Assembly (NCBI GenBank): GCA_964452465.1
Contig: CAYVMD010000005.1
Span: 15,866-79,865, forward strand
DNA: 64,000 bases
Direction of reading: 5' to 3'
DNA from: CAYVMD01 sp964452465
GTDB lineage: Bacteria; Armatimonadota; JACIXR01
Each line of letters begins with the position of its first letter. The first letter of the stretch is position 1. The notes beneath the pieces are model-generated. The model was not told the origin of the DNA. It searched no databases and saw nothing but the letters and a program-made list of their open reading frames with translations. Shown piece by piece: positions 33,766 through 42,586 of this stretch. The position numbers and the translations under genes were made by a program.

Positions 33766-34830
33766 TTGTCCGTCAATAAAGAAGATATTAAAGGTGCCCA
33801 AATCACCGTAGTTGGTGTCGGCGGTGCCGGCTGTAACGCGGTAAATAGGATGATCGAGGAGAAGATGGAGGGAGTGGAATTCGTGGCTGTGAATACGGAT
33901 AAGCAAGTCCTCGCTTTATCCAAGGCACCACGCAAAATTCAAATAGGAACGAAGATCACCGGTGGATTAGGAGCAGGAGGCAACCCTGAGATCGGCAGGA
34001 AGGCGGCGGAGGAAAGCAAAGAAGAGTTGAGGAAAGCAGTGGAAGGGTCGGATATGGTTTTTATAACCGCGGGAATGGGAGGGGGCACAGGCACAGGAGC
34101 CTCCCCCATCATAGCCGAGATAGCTCGCTCCGATGAGGTGGATGCCTTAACGGTGGCAGTGGTTACCAAACCCTTCTCTACAGAGGGTAAGGTAAGGATG
34201 AAGATAGCAGAGGAAGGCATCGACCAGTTGAGGGAAAAGGTAGACGCCCTCATAGTCATTCCCAATGATCGCCTTTTAGAATTGGTGGACGAGGATCTCC
34301 CCTTAACCGAGTCCTTTAAGTTAGCTGATGATATACTCCGCCAAGCGGTGCAAGGCATCTCCGACATCATAGTGGTGCCCGGACTTATAAATGTAGATTT
34401 CGCCGATGTGAAATCTATCCTCCAAGGAGCTGGTGTTGCTCTCATGGGCATCGGGATAGCAAGTGGCGAGAATAGAGCGGTAGAAGCAGCGAAAGCGGCG
34501 ATAAATAGCCCCCTTTTGGATATATCCTTTAGAGGGGCGAAGAACCTCCTCGTAAATATCACCGGAGGTCCTGATCTCTCCCTCAAAAAGGATGTCCATC
34601 AAGCCCTGGATTTCCTCTCCCAAGGGGCTGATGCCTCTGAGGCGGATGTCAAACTGGGAGTGGTTATAAAGGAGGAAATGGAGGGCAAGGTCAAAGTGAC
34701 CGTGATAGCCACCGGCTTCCAACCCATCCCAAAAGAACCCCCTCTTCCGAGTAAGGAGGAATTAGAGGAAATCCCCATACCAATAGAGGAGGAGCTGGAT
34801 ATCCCCACCTTCCTCCGGAGGAGGTTCTAA
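33766..34830 (+). CDS. ftsZ: Cell-division GTPase FtsZ
   Basis: Tubulin-like ring-forming GTPase. 354 residues: ITVVGVGGAGCNAVNRMIEE, FVAVNTDKQVLALSKAPRKI, the tubulin signature AGMGGGTGTGASPIIAEIAR, VIPNDRLLELVDEDLPLTES, and a C-terminal tip EEELDIPTFLRRRF that matches the FtsA/ZipA-binding peptide. Start is a TTG at 33766 behind AAAGGGGG. It is the last gene of the dcw cluster; no clear hairpin terminator follows. Confidence 0.97.
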   Translation: MSVNKEDIKGAQITVVGVGGAGCNAVNRMIEEKMEGVEFVAVNTDKQVLALSKAPRKIQIGTKITGGLGAGGNPEIGRKAAEESKEELRKAVEGSDMVFITAGMGGGTGTGASPIIAEIARSDEVDALTVAVVTKPFSTEGKVRMKIAEEGIDQLREKVDALIVIPNDRLLELVDEDLPLTESFKLADDILRQAVQGISDIIVVPGLINVDFADVKSILQGAGVALMGIGIASGENRAVEAAKAAINSPLLDISFRGAKNLLVNITGGPDLSLKKDVHQALDFLSQGADASEADVKLGVVIKEEMEGKVKVTVIATGFQPIPKEPPLPSKEELEEIPIPIEEELDIPTFLRRRF

Positions 34831-34889
34831 AAAGGTTATTCCCTCCTTCTTCCCAAAAGGGAGATGGTGGCTTCGCCTGAGCGAAATTA

Positions 34890-34917
34890 TTGACATCAAA
34901 AGAAGTTTCTATAATAT
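34890..34917 (+). promoter_or_regulatory. Putative promoter of the prepilin gene
   Basis: TTGACA at 34890-34895 precedes TATAAT at 34910-34915 (14-base spacer) and TAATAT at 34912-34917 (16-base spacer); the latter spacing is more normal. It lies in the 210-base gap after ftsZ, so the prepilin and following genes are probably a separate unit. Confidence 0.5.
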
Positions 34918-34924
34918 TTGAATA

Positions 34925-35030
34925 AAATGATTTATAAAGGAGGTGATGGAGTAAGGCTAAATTAGTGGAAGGGGTGTCCCTGACCCTTCCAGGAAGCCTG
35001 AGTCTCAGGGGCGAAAAAAAATATGAAAGG
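34925..35030 (+). promoter_or_regulatory. Structured leader of the prepilin mRNA
   Basis: The leader holds a perfect-looking ribosome-binding site AAAGGAGGTGATG followed by a two-codon reading frame ATG GAG TAA. Then come two hairpins: GGAAGGG/CCCTTCC (around 34971-34994) and CCTGA/TCAGG (around 34997-35009), and a run of A. The true prepilin ribosome-binding site follows. The pieces suggest translational or transcriptional control, but I do not recognise a known riboswitch class. Confidence 0.4.
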
Positions 35031-35040
35031 AGGAGGAGTC

Positions 35041-35778
35041 GTGAAGAAGAAAGGGTTTACATTGATCGAATTGTTGGTGGTCATAGCTATCATCGCCATC
35101 CTCGCTGCGATACTCTTCCCGGTATTCAGCCGAGCAAGGGAACAGGCTAAGAAGGGGGTGTGCATGTCCAACTTGAAGCAAGTGGCAATGGGGCTGATGA
35201 TGTATGTGCAGGATTGGGACGAGAAATTCCCATTTGGTGACCCCCAGTCGAATGGCAACTTTACATATGAATATCCCCAAGATGCCTGTTGCTTCAGTTG
35301 GAGTGCTCACCCTAGATGGAGCGCCTCCGCTCGCTTGATGCCTTATGTGAAGAACGCAGGGGTTTGGCATTGCCCGAGTGCTCCCGAAACGGGGCAGCGG
35401 GCAGGATGGCCCGAGAGGTGGGCAGGCGCCTTTACCGTTAACTATGTTTACAGGCACTGCGCTGCTGCTGCATATGCCACTGGCGTGCAATGGAGCATGT
35501 CCAATATAGCTCGTCCCGCCCAGACCATAATCATGTATGAACGGGGCGACAATCATGATACTAAAGCCTGCATGTGTGGCGATCCCAGGTCCCTCGATGC
35601 ATCCTACATGATGATTTTCTGCGATGGTCATGTAAGGTATGTGAAAGCAGGCACCCTTCGTTGGGTTAGGTTCGGGTATCAATATTGGGGTTTTCCCGCC
35701 TACGATCCCAACTGGGTTCCCTATGACCCGCCTCGCGGGTGGGGCGCCGATCCTTCTCAGGGCTGGGATATAGATTAA
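35041..35778 (+). CDS. Type II secretion/type IV prepilin-like protein
   Basis: 245 residues. The prepilin signal KKKGFTLIELLVVIAIIAIL is ideal: cleavage after KKKG, then Phe, Thr and Glu5. The helix continues ILAAILFPVFSRAREQAKKG. CMSNLKQVAMGLMMYVQDWD follows, the standard start of the DUF1559-like/Armatimonadota pseudopilin globular domain. A late YMMIFCDGHVRYV is the H-x-DG-type ending. The start is GTG 35041, since the AAAGGAGG ribosome-binding site occupies the codons after the upstream in-frame ATG 35023. Function: a surface filament or secretion pseudopilus subunit; no pilus machinery is nearby. Confidence 0.88.
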   Translation: MKKKGFTLIELLVVIAIIAILAAILFPVFSRAREQAKKGVCMSNLKQVAMGLMMYVQDWDEKFPFGDPQSNGNFTYEYPQDACCFSWSAHPRWSASARLMPYVKNAGVWHCPSAPETGQRAGWPERWAGAFTVNYVYRHCAAAAYATGVQWSMSNIARPAQTIIMYERGDNHDTKACMCGDPRSLDASYMMIFCDGHVRYVKAGTLRWVRFGYQYWGFPAYDPNWVPYDPPRGWGADPSQGWDID

Positions 35779-35800
35779 GTCCCCATTATTTGGGAGATAA

Positions 35801-35839
35801 AGGAGGGAAGCTTTTCCGCCGAAGAAGAGCTTCCCTCCT
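35801..35839 (+). promoter_or_regulatory. 12-bp stem-loop between prepilin and giant secreted protein genes
   Basis: AGGAGGGAAGCT (35801-35812) pairs perfectly with AGCTTCCCTCCT (35828-35839) around a 15-base loop. No U-run follows, so it is not a classical terminator. The CTTCCCTCCT arm is also complementary to the ribosome-binding site AGGAGGG at 35850-35856 of the next gene. The 3' arm could therefore either stay in this hairpin or mask that site. Confidence 0.6.
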
Positions 35840-35863
35840 CCATATAGAAAGGAGGGTGTGGAG

Positions 35864-38800
35864 ATGAAATGTCTCTGGCTATGCGTATTGTTAGCGATTT
35901 GCTTTCTTTCTTCCTTCGCTTTGGATAGACCCTGGATATCAGATGTTTTCTTCTATTGGTACACCTGGGATTACGAGAAGGAACTCGGCGGGTGGATCGG
36001 TGGCGTTTATAATACCCCTCTTTTGGGTTATTACGATTCCCGCACTTATAGGGATAACAAGCGCTCCCTCTGGCAAGCGAGCGAGTGGGGGATAACCCAT
36101 CACTTCATAGATTATTGGAGCCCCGATTGGCTCGGCGAGGGAGGGGTGATGCGGGAGAAGGTCGTCTTCAAGGCAGCGGAGGACCTTCGCAGGGAGGGCT
36201 ACGATATCTGGATGAGCTATTACCAGGATGGCTGGAACTTCGACACGAAGACCTTCTCCAATAACATCTCCCAGAAGCGAGATACCTATCTATGGCTTCA
36301 ACTCTTTTCCTCTTCCCCCGTTCTCACTCGCCTTCAGGGCAAACCCTTCAAACTCATCTACTCCCGCAATGGCGTTCCTCAAACCACCATAGACCACCAA
36401 GGCTTTCGTCATTACCTTCGCTCTATCTATCAGGATATCGATAACCTAAATAGGGATTGGGGCACGAACTTCTCTTCCTTCGATGATATAAATATGGATT
36501 TTTACGCCAAGGGGAAGCAAAGGGCTTTCTCCATAAAATACCAATTCAAGATATGGGAAGAGGAATGGAAGAGGTTGGAGGATTTGGCGCAGAAGGAATT
36601 CGGGCTTCCTGGGATGAAGGTTTCCTTCGATGTAGGTTATCAACCCTTCATGGGCTTTGGCTACTCCAACTTCGCCAAAATCCTGGGAGGTCCTCATTCT
36701 TACGGGGGGATCTTCGGGCAACCCCACGAGCAGGATGTGGAGCGTTTCATCCAAGCGGTGGTTGCCAAGAAGTATGACACTGTGTTTTTGGATCACTTCA
36801 AAAACTTCTACCACGATTGGGAGATCAGGATCCCTGGCACCGCCTATCCTCCGGAGCCCCTCCACTTTGATAGATTTTGGGTAGGCGCCCTCCTCCGCTA
36901 TTCCGAAGCCCTCCTACATCTTTCTTGGAACGAGTGGTGGGAGGGCTCCAATTTGGAGCCATGTTGGGAGTATGGCAAGAAGTTCTGCGAGAAGAACCTC
37001 TTCTGGGCTACCTTGATGTGGGAGTTATTCCCGCGCTTGAGGGATTTCGGGAAAGACGCTAAGGTAGCCCTCCTTCTCAATGAATGGTCGTTCCTCTCGG
37101 GGGAGGGAAATCCTGAGGAGCTCTATCAAACCATCCAGACCCTTCGACGCTTGAATCTGCCCTTCGACCTCGTCCCGGATGACCTGATAAGCGAGGAATA
37201 CCTCTCTCGCTTCGATGTGGTGATCGCTCCCTCCTGTGGGACAGGGTTTGGCTACAATCAGAATAACGAAAAGGTAGAGGAGATCCTCCTCGATTGGGTG
37301 AAGGGAGATAAAAACAGGAGGCTCATTCTTTCCTCTGCTCCTCAGGTTTGGAAGGTTTTAGGGATAACAAGCGAAGAGGGGAAGGCTCAGCTTCCCACTG
37401 GCAAGGACATGAATTTCTTCCTGGATGTGGGAGAGAAAGGTGACGAAACCTTCGTCACCGAGGGGGCATCCTCCCGGGAGGATTGGGGAGCTCTGCCCGA
37501 GGGAGCTTTCGGAAGGGCAAGCGGAAGGCTAACGGTTCGTTGGCTTCCCGGGACGGGCAGAAAGACCACCTTTCTCCTTCCCCTCTCCCCGAAGAGGGAC
37601 CTCGTCCTGCGCTTCCGCGCTAATGCCCTGTGGGAGAACAAAATCTCGGTATTTCTGGATGAGGAGGAGGTAGGAGAGATTCACATAACCTCGGGGTGGC
37701 AAAATTACGAACTTCGGATACCAGGGGAAAAGGTGAGGGATTACCTGGGAAACCTTACCTTCCTCTTTGAGAAGGCAAATGTACCCGCTGAGTTAGAACC
37801 CCAACGTTTTCCTTCCGAGTTCCGCGTTTGCAACATCGCCATGGATTGGCTCCAGATCTCCACTCCCAATTTCCCCCTCGCCCATCCCAAAGACATTTAC
37901 TTCCTACCCGAGGAAAAGGTTTCCTTCAGCAAGGATTTCCTTCCCCTCACACTATCCCAGCCCTATCGCAAGGTATTCCCCATCCACCTACCTCCAAATT
38001 CCCGTGTGTTTTCCCGCTACCAGACCTCGGGGTATCCTCGCGATGCGGTCATCCCCTACGGCGGACATATACTTTACATCAATGGCTCCTTGAGCGATAT
38101 AAGGGATGATAGGTATTGGCAGGCTCTATTGAAATGGGCGGGCTATCCTCCTCCAAGATATGTAGAAGGAGGGGAGAATGTGATAGGGGATCTCCATTGG
38201 GTGGGCAATACAGCCATTGCCCTTGCTTACAACTACGATATATCCAAGAAAGCCCCCCTTGCCATCCACATTCCTGCGCCCAATCTGCCAGTGGCAGAGG
38301 TCCTTTCGCTGAATAGCGATGGAGAGATGTTCAAACCTTTGACCTTCTCTCGCAAGGCTAAAGAGGTTTTGCTGAAGGACAAGATCCATTACTTCGGCTC
38401 CTATGCTGTCGTCTTCTCTCCCATAAAGCCCTCCTTCCCTCCCTTGAGGGTGGAGAAGGGCGGAAAGGTTTCCCTATCCATCTCCTTGGAGAACCTGACC
38501 GAGGAGGAACAGGTGGGCACGATTCGCCTCCGCGCCCGTTTCCCTACCCTTTCCTCCCAGGAGGTCTCGTTTAGGGTGCCCAGCAAGGGAAGCGTTATTG
38601 TAAGGATGCCCATAAGTGCCAAGGAGAGCATAGATTGGGGGAATAAGACGGTGGTGTTCGAGATAGAGGGGAAATGGGGGAAGGCGATATTCCTTCGCAG
38701 ATTAGTGGTGGAGGATGAACCGCTCCTTTTGGTCAAGACGAAGGTTGTGGATTACCATAATCCCAAACTCCTCATACACAATGAGCCCAACCCCTTCATC

Positions 38801-40897
38801 CAACGAGCAACAGCTAAGAGAGTGAAGGTGGAATCCAACGGGCGAACCGTTAGCGTAGGGAATATAGAGGCGGGGAAAACGGTGGAGGTGGCTTTGGAAT
38901 TGCCCCCCTATTCCCAAGAGGGGATATCCCTTGTGCCCCAGGAAATAACTTTAAGATACGCAACCTCCGGGAAGGTATACGAGAAAAAGGAGACCATATT
39001 CTTGGCACTTTATCCCCCCTCGTTGCCGATTCTGGAGGGGGCAATCCAAGGCGTCATACTCTTCAATCCCCTCCCTTCTCCCCTCGATGACTACATCGTT
39101 TCCCTCCCCTGGAAGGGAGACAATTTCTGCGTTAAAAACGAGAATGGATTGCTCGTTCCCTCCCAAGTTTGGGAGGGCAAGATATATTTCCCCGCCACCG
39201 TTCCTCCCAAGGGATATGCCCTTTACTATATCTGCGAGGGGAAATCCTCCGTCCCCTCAGATCTAAAGATCGAGAGGAAGGAAGGGATAGTGAAGATAGA
39301 GAACTCTCGCTTCGTCCTCGCCTTTGACGAAAACAAGGGCGGAGCGTTGGTTTCCCTCCTCTCCAAAGTTACCCAGAGGGATTACGCCGGTGGTCTCTTC
39401 GGTGCTTCCTACGGGACATTCGGGGAATTCGATCCCCAAAACCCCGCCATCACCGCGGATAAATTCATCAAGGACGAGATAACCCACCAAGCGGAAGGGA
39501 AAGCCAAGATCGAAGTCCTGGCTCGGGGACCGGTTGTGGCTTCCCTCCTTATCTCCTATGAGGATGCCAATATCAAGGCAAAGCAACGCATAGAGGCATT
39601 CTCTCATAAGGACTTCTTCCGCATCCTGGCGGAAGCAGAACCCAAGAAATCGTTGAGAGATAAGGAATTGATACCCCTGGAGGCGAGGTTCCGCTGTCAT
39701 TCCCTGAACAAGATCTTCCCCAATTTCGTAGGTATAAATACTCAGGAATCCTCTCCCCACTTTGGTTGGCGGCAGGGACCTTATGTTCCCCCTTACATCA
39801 CCATAATGGAACCCTATGAGTTTAGGGAGAGCATCTCCTTCATACTGCAAGGGAGGAAGGGAGTAAACGATGTTCGCTATGGCTTCTTTCCCCCTCAAAG
39901 GGGCAAGAACGGTCCCCGCACCTATGCCCATGTGGAGTTCATCTCCTCTCCTCCTCGACCCTCTAATATAGATGCCTTGATCAAATTGCATCCAGGCTAC
40001 CAGATAGTGGCTAAGGAGTGTTTCAACGCTCTCCAGCAGGAACCCTTAGTTATAATGCCCAAACCCAAGGGAGAAGTTAGAAAGACGGAGAGGGGGAAAG
40101 GAGAAAAGTTTCCCTGGTTAGATACTTATAGGAGAGAACGCATACCATTGCGGGTTATCGCTAAGGAGGATATAGAGGATGAGGTGGTTTGTTTTTCGCT
40201 CCCGATTTCCAAGGAGATAGTGGAGAATTCCCTCCGCTTTGTGGAATACGATGAGGAGGGAAATCTAATGGGGGATAAGGTATTCCTTCACGACACTACT
40301 ACCTCCGAATTCCGCTTACTCCTGGATGGCAAAACCCCCAAGGGTGCTCAAAGGTTTCTTTTCCTCTACTACGCCCCTGGGAAAGGTGCTCTACCTCCAT
40401 CCTTCCCTTTCACCCTGCAGGGGGATCGTCTTCTCAACCCCTCCCTGGAGCGAGAGGGGATGTGGTGGGAGTTCTCGAACGCCTCCTGGACTTCCTCGGA
40501 CGCTCACACTGGGAAGGGATGTGCTCTATTGGATCTGAGGGAAGGAAAAGGCTTTTCCCTTATAACCAATCGCACCTTGCGTCTTAGACCAAACGGCAGG
40601 TATAAAGTTTCCTTCTACGCCAAGGTGCTGGAAGGAGAAGGCTATGTGAGGACGAATTTCTACGAGGAAGGCTATGATTTCCTGCAGGTGGGCATCCCCC
40701 TTATAAACGATGGAGAATGGCATAGGTACGAGGTGGAACTTACAACCGGCGATTTCCCCCCTTCCGTTCAGCCTTATTTCCGCCTCTGGGCGATAGAGAA
40801 ACCCCAGGTTGTGCTGATAGACGATGTAGAGGTTACCCCTTTACAAGGGGGAGGGAAAGTAACTATAATTAAGGAAAAAGAGGAGATGTTAGAATGA
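35864..40897 (+). CDS. Giant secreted multidomain glycosidase-like protein
   Basis: 1,677 residues from the ATG eight bases after AAAGGAGGG. It has a signal peptide (CLWLCVLLAICFLSSFA), then a barrel-like N-terminal region with VFFYWYTWDYEKELGG, GITHHFIDYWSPDWLGEG and HLSWNEWWEGSNLEP. The last resembles the SWNEWxEGxxxEP motif of GH99/GH71-like proteins. An amidotransferase-like segment follows (about 400-510). A beta-rich region (about 1050-1330) resembles the C-terminal part of alpha-mannosidases (VPPKGYALYYICEG, FVLAFDENKGGALVSLLSK). The end is a CBM4/9-like module (LNPSLEREGMWWEF...VVLIDDVEV). Probably acts on a polysaccharide outside the cell; catalytic residues not established. Confidence 0.7.
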   Translation: MKCLWLCVLLAICFLSSFALDRPWISDVFFYWYTWDYEKELGGWIGGVYNTPLLGYYDSRTYRDNKRSLWQASEWGITHHFIDYWSPDWLGEGGVMREKVVFKAAEDLRREGYDIWMSYYQDGWNFDTKTFSNNISQKRDTYLWLQLFSSSPVLTRLQGKPFKLIYSRNGVPQTTIDHQGFRHYLRSIYQDIDNLNRDWGTNFSSFDDINMDFYAKGKQRAFSIKYQFKIWEEEWKRLEDLAQKEFGLPGMKVSFDVGYQPFMGFGYSNFAKILGGPHSYGGIFGQPHEQDVERFIQAVVAKKYDTVFLDHFKNFYHDWEIRIPGTAYPPEPLHFDRFWVGALLRYSEALLHLSWNEWWEGSNLEPCWEYGKKFCEKNLFWATLMWELFPRLRDFGKDAKVALLLNEWSFLSGEGNPEELYQTIQTLRRLNLPFDLVPDDLISEEYLSRFDVVIAPSCGTGFGYNQNNEKVEEILLDWVKGDKNRRLILSSAPQVWKVLGITSEEGKAQLPTGKDMNFFLDVGEKGDETFVTEGASSREDWGALPEGAFGRASGRLTVRWLPGTGRKTTFLLPLSPKRDLVLRFRANALWENKISVFLDEEEVGEIHITSGWQNYELRIPGEKVRDYLGNLTFLFEKANVPAELEPQRFPSEFRVCNIAMDWLQISTPNFPLAHPKDIYFLPEEKVSFSKDFLPLTLSQPYRKVFPIHLPPNSRVFSRYQTSGYPRDAVIPYGGHILYINGSLSDIRDDRYWQALLKWAGYPPPRYVEGGENVIGDLHWVGNTAIALAYNYDISKKAPLAIHIPAPNLPVAEVLSLNSDGEMFKPLTFSRKAKEVLLKDKIHYFGSYAVVFSPIKPSFPPLRVEKGGKVSLSISLENLTEEEQVGTIRLRARFPTLSSQEVSFRVPSKGSVIVRMPISAKESIDWGNKTVVFEIEGKWGKAIFLRRLVVEDEPLLLVKTKVVDYHNPKLLIHNEPNPFIQRATAKRVKVESNGRTVSVGNIEAGKTVEVALELPPYSQEGISLVPQEITLRYATSGKVYEKKETIFLALYPPSLPILEGAIQGVILFNPLPSPLDDYIVSLPWKGDNFCVKNENGLLVPSQVWEGKIYFPATVPPKGYALYYICEGKSSVPSDLKIERKEGIVKIENSRFVLAFDENKGGALVSLLSKVTQRDYAGGLFGASYGTFGEFDPQNPAITADKFIKDEITHQAEGKAKIEVLARGPVVASLLISYEDANIKAKQRIEAFSHKDFFRILAEAEPKKSLRDKELIPLEARFRCHSLNKIFPNFVGINTQESSPHFGWRQGPYVPPYITIMEPYEFRESISFILQGRKGVNDVRYGFFPPQRGKNGPRTYAHVEFISSPPRPSNIDALIKLHPGYQIVAKECFNALQQEPLVIMPKPKGEVRKTERGKGEKFPWLDTYRRERIPLRVIAKEDIEDEVVCFSLPISKEIVENSLRFVEYDEEGNLMGDKVFLHDTTTSEFRLLLDGKTPKGAQRFLFLYYAPGKGALPPSFPFTLQGDRLLNPSLEREGMWWEFSNASWTSSDAHTGKGCALLDLREGKGFSLITNRTLRLRPNGRYKVSFYAKVLEGEGYVRTNFYEEGYDFLQVGIPLINDGEWHRYEVELTTGDFPPSVQPYFRLWAIEKPQVVLIDDVEVTPLQGGGKVTIIKEKEEMLE

Positions 40898-41604
40898 AGA
40901 CAAGGGTTGCTTTAGGTCTAATTTTCCTATCTTTCATCGCTCTGGGGGTTCCCAAACAAGGAGAGGTTCATAAATACAAGATAGGGGTAAAGATCTCCTC
41001 CCAGGATAAAAGCGGGAACTCCTTCCAACAGGTTATGGAATTCGTCACCACCCAAAAGGTGCAACGCGTTGAGAAAGACGGTTCCTATATAATAAGCCTA
41101 ACCATCCAACAAACTAAGCCTCCTCCCGCGCAGAAGTCTTCTTCTACCTACAACCTCAAGGTGGACAAGTCCGGTAATGTTTCCCTACTTGACCAAGGGA
41201 AACAGCTTCCCCTCCCTCCTCAATACCTTGGTTTTCTATTCCGAGAAGTGAGTTTCCCCCCCAACTTCAAGAAGGGCTCCATCTGGAAGTTAACGCCACC
41301 GGGGAGCACAGCTCCCTTCCTTACATTCAAGCACATGGGCGATTCATCCATTAAAGGGGTCAAGTGCTTCCGGGTATCCCTCTCCTCCCCCAAAACCACT
41401 AATAAGACATCCTCCCCACAGGGAGAGGTAACAACGACGCTTCAGATGGGTGGAGACCTTATCTTTTCCTACAAGGACGAGATGTTGATGAAGGGAAACC
41501 TCTCCGTGGCGATGTCTTCCAAGGGATATTTGATAGGGACCCAGAATGAGAAGATCCCCATGGAAGGGAAGACATCCATTTCCGTTTCCATTGACAGGCT
41601 TTAA
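40894..41604 (+). CDS. Secreted beta-rich protein of unknown function (paralogue 1)
   Basis: 236 residues with a signal peptide (VALGLIFLSFIALGVP), then repeated beta-strand patterns (EVHKYKIGVKISSQDKSGNS, QQVMEFVTTQKVQRVEKDGS). It ends with strands such as EGKTSISVSIDRL. The overall layout, a Y-K opening, a middle KGSIWKL and a final NLSVAMSSKGY stretch, parallels the next gene, so the two look like diverged paralogues of a DUF6263-like family. No function can be assigned. The ATG overlaps the stop of the giant protein as ATGA. Confidence 0.65.
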   Translation: MKTRVALGLIFLSFIALGVPKQGEVHKYKIGVKISSQDKSGNSFQQVMEFVTTQKVQRVEKDGSYIISLTIQQTKPPPAQKSSSTYNLKVDKSGNVSLLDQGKQLPLPPQYLGFLFREVSFPPNFKKGSIWKLTPPGSTAPFLTFKHMGDSSIKGVKCFRVSLSSPKTTNKTSSPQGEVTTTLQMGGDLIFSYKDEMLMKGNLSVAMSSKGYLIGTQNEKIPMEGKTSISVSIDRL

Positions 41605-41622
41605 ATAATCCTTGATTATTTA
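41602..41622 (+). other. AT-rich hairpin after the first paralogue
   Basis: TAAATAATC and GATTATTTA form a perfect 9-bp stem with loop CTT, and the stem includes the stop codon. There is no U-run, so it is more likely an mRNA-processing or stability element between the two paralogues than a terminator. Confidence 0.45.
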
Positions 41623-41653
41623 GTGTGAAAATACCGTAAAGGAGGTTTAAGCA

Positions 41654-42586
41654 ATGCAGAGAAGGATAAGTTTAGTGGTTGTAGTGGTGTTAGTAGTAGG
41701 GGTCATTATGAGTTTTGCCCAGGAGAAGGTTAACTTCGTATATAAGTATAAGCAGGGGGAAACCCTCTACATGCTGTGTTCCTTCAAGGGGCAAATGGAA
41801 CTCCAGATACCGGGCATGGAAGCACAGGGCATTCCTCCCTCCTTCCCGCTGGATTTTCTCCTCTTGGTGTCCGCTAAGACCCTGAAGACCTACGAGGATG
41901 GTTCCGCAGATATAGAATACAGGGTGGAAGACGGGCAAATCACCATGATGGGGCAAACGGCTCCCCTCCCTCCTGAAGCCTCTCAGCAAGCGGTTCGCCT
42001 TCGCATAGGACCCAAGGGCAATGTCCTCAAGATAATCACTATGCCCTCAACCACACAGGGCTTCGTAGGAGTGGACCCCCAATCCATACTTCAGGGAATG
42101 ACCCAGGTGACGGTTTATCCCGAGCAGGCAGTAGCGGTAGGGGATAAATGGGAGCAGAAAGGCGAATTCAACCTCCCTCCCCTGGGCAAACTGTCCCTGG
42201 TCGTTCAGGGAACATTTGCGGGCATGGAAACCGTGGATAAGAAGACTTATCCCAAACTCGTCTTCACTATCCCCCCTACCCCCATTAATTTCCAAATACC
42301 CATGGGGGCATTTGCGGGAGGGGTAGGAGGTCAAGCGGAGTCCACGGTCCTCACCCTTCAGGGCGAGATGGAAGCTAAAACCACCCAATTTTTCGATACC
42401 CAAATCGGCAAGCCCTTCCAGGACAATGGAACCCTTAAGATGAAGATGGACATCACCGTCCCTCCCCAGTTGGCACAACAAGGGGGACCCTCCCAGATTT
42501 CCATGAGCATGAACCTCCAATATATCATAAAGTACTCCCTCAACAAGAAGCTTCCCCTTAAGCACCCGGAACAGCCGAAGCAATAA
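41654..42586 (+). CDS. Secreted beta-rich protein of unknown function (paralogue 2, DUF6263-like)
   Basis: 310 residues with a signal peptide (LVVVVVLVVGVIMSFAQ). The mature part starts VNFVYKYKQGETLYMLCSFK and contains DGSADIEYRVEDGQITMMGQ, AVAVGDKWEQKGEFNLPPLG and LKMKMDITVPPQLAQQGGPS, resembling DUF6263-type exported proteins. Pro/Gln-rich loops suggest a periplasmic or surface location. Good AAAGGAGG ribosome-binding site. Likely co-expressed with the preceding paralogue; role unknown. Confidence 0.65.
   Translation: MQRRISLVVVVVLVVGVIMSFAQEKVNFVYKYKQGETLYMLCSFKGQMELQIPGMEAQGIPPSFPLDFLLLVSAKTLKTYEDGSADIEYRVEDGQITMMGQTAPLPPEASQQAVRLRIGPKGNVLKIITMPSTTQGFVGVDPQSILQGMTQVTVYPEQAVAVGDKWEQKGEFNLPPLGKLSLVVQGTFAGMETVDKKTYPKLVFTIPPTPINFQIPMGAFAGGVGGQAESTVLTLQGEMEAKTTQFFDTQIGKPFQDNGTLKMKMDITVPPQLAQQGGPSQISMSMNLQYIIKYSLNKKLPLKHPEQPKQ

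Noticed and set aside
35801..35839. Rho-independent terminator after the prepilin gene
   Set aside because: The stem is strong but no U-run follows.
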